From Chloroflexota bacterium (GTDB lineage: Bacteria > Chloroflexota > UBA6077): 26,862 nucleotides of DNA. Numbering within the stretch: the first letter of the stretch is position 1; the number at the start of each line of letters is the position of its first letter. Positions 26,456-26,862 of the stretch are shown here, piece after piece. The translations under genes were made by a program, and so were the position numbers. Below the pieces are notes generated by a model. It ran no database searches, had not been told where the DNA came from, and saw only the letters and a program-made list of their open reading frames with translations. The stretch is taken from the NCBI GenBank assembly GCA_021806765.1, contig JAJZQR010000044.1:1-26862 (forward strand). The letters run 5' to 3'.

Positions 26456-26463
26456 TCTCCGAT
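26436..26463. repeat. Right copy of the 28-bp direct repeat
   Basis: Identical to 23529-23556. It covers the end of tacT, its stop codon at 26453-26455 and eight bases beyond. If it is the second half of a duplication or attachment site, the 2.9 kb between the copies (abiE remnant, restriction remnant, tacAT) is the transferred unit. Confidence 0.75.
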
Positions 26464-26523
26464 CCGAAGCAACGTAGGTTCCCAAAGTCATTTGGGCTGG
26501 GGGCCTCCATTTCGGCCCTTTAT

Positions 26524-26713
26524 TGCCAGAGTTTTTTGGACCCGTTTCCGAAGCTAATTGGACTGGCCTACTGGCTGTCGGAGTTAATTGGACTGGCCTA
26601 CCAGGCCGACTGCTCGCAAAGATAATTGGACTGGACTATACGGGTGCTATTGCCGGAGATATTTGGACTGCCCTACTCCTGCGCAGTTGCCAGAGAAGAT
26701 TGGACTGTCCTAG
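26524..26713. repeat. Six degenerate 26-bp direct repeats, spacing settling at 37 bp
   Basis: Units begin at 26524, 26546, 26576, 26614, 26651 and 26688, with steps of 22, 30, 38, 37 and 37. The consensus is TGCCGGAGATAATTGGACTG followed by GCCTAC; the first unit is the most diverged (TTTTTTGGACCC). Spacers are about 4-12 bases and unlike one another. No open frame of note lies across it. The layout resembles the multiple inner terminal repeats of IS21-type elements, or a recombinase binding array; no transposase gene is inside the window. Confidence 0.75.
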
Positions 26714-26862
26714 CCATCCAACTCGCTACCGAGATAGGTAACTTCTCAATAACTCAGGGCCGGCCCCGGCCGAGTTCTTGCATACGGGGGCCAGTGGACA
26801 GATCTGAACATCCTGGCCCTGGCCCTAGTACGCTGACACGGTAGACTTGTCGCCCTGGAATC
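26714..26862. other. Right edge of the window, no gene seen
   Basis: After the repeat array the sequence holds a GGCCGGCCCCGGCC block (26760-26773) and no convincing coding frame, promoter or RNA. The next gene, possibly the mobile-element recombinase, would begin outside the window. Confidence 0.5.

Noticed and set aside
26524..26713. Possible CRISPR array
   Set aside because: The repeats are degenerate, spacing is uneven, the spacers are only about 4-12 bases, and no cas gene is near.
1..26862. tRNA, rRNA or other structural RNA genes
   Set aside because: Apart from the SAM riboswitch I saw no tRNA acceptor/TTCRA pattern or rRNA motif on either strand. A covariance-model scan was not possible here.

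Overview
The window is GC-rich bacterial DNA with dense, mostly short operons, frequent GTG/TTG starts behind strong AGGAGG-type ribosome sites, and many short palindromic dispersed repeats. The gene set (a divergent YchF-type GTPase, two MtaA/CmuA-type URO-D proteins, an HSP20-tailed ArsA ATPase, a group 3b [NiFe]-hydrogenase, a LonB-like protease, a hemerythrin) fits an anaerobic or facultative bacterium. Chloroflexota is my best guess. It is an inference from gene style and not a proven placement.

Layout. 1-2354: a YchF-like P-loop protein, a cyclophilin-like protein, then repeats. 2061-3626 (minus): ArsA ATPase followed by a small charged protein. 3789-4666: PIN toxin with an overlapping antitoxin-like partner. 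4780-6127: SAM-responsive leader, terminator and metK. 6305-7324: URO-D/MtaA-type protein with a complete zinc triad. 7487-8404: MscS channel, converging on a ChbG/YdjC deacetylase (8383-9408, minus) whose reading frame carries in-frame palindromic repeats. 9503-10923: overlapping methyltransferase and family 2 glycosyltransferase. 11053-12946 (minus): lipoprotein with a toxin-nuclease-like tail, an acidic 99-residue protein and an amidohydrolase, tightly coupled. 13098-14228 (minus): a second URO-D protein lacking the HxC zinc pair. 14474-18595: hydBGDA, every junction overlapping or nearly so. 18596-19301: a gene-free repeat cluster. 19302-21737: LonB-like protease. 21877-22431 (minus): hemerythrin, divergent from an unknown gene (22581-23108), with a Crp/Fnr-like palindrome between them.

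The last 3.4 kb is an accessory island. From left to right it holds three 15-bp iterons plus an 11-bp inverted repeat, a 28-bp direct repeat, a decayed abiEii toxin with an intact abiEi antitoxin (minus), the last codons of a type III restriction/helicase-like gene, an intact tacAT (DUF1778-GNAT) toxin-antitoxin pair under a perfect 12-bp inverted repeat, the second copy of the 28-bp direct repeat at the end of tacT, and an array of six degenerate 26-bp repeats that looks like multiple recombinase or transposase binding sites.

Four points stand out. The hydrogenase large subunit ends exactly at the histidine where its maturation protease normally cuts. The SAM riboswitch has a minimal P2 helix. 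Repeats have been absorbed in frame into a deacetylase gene. The island keeps an antitoxin whose toxin has lost its catalytic core.
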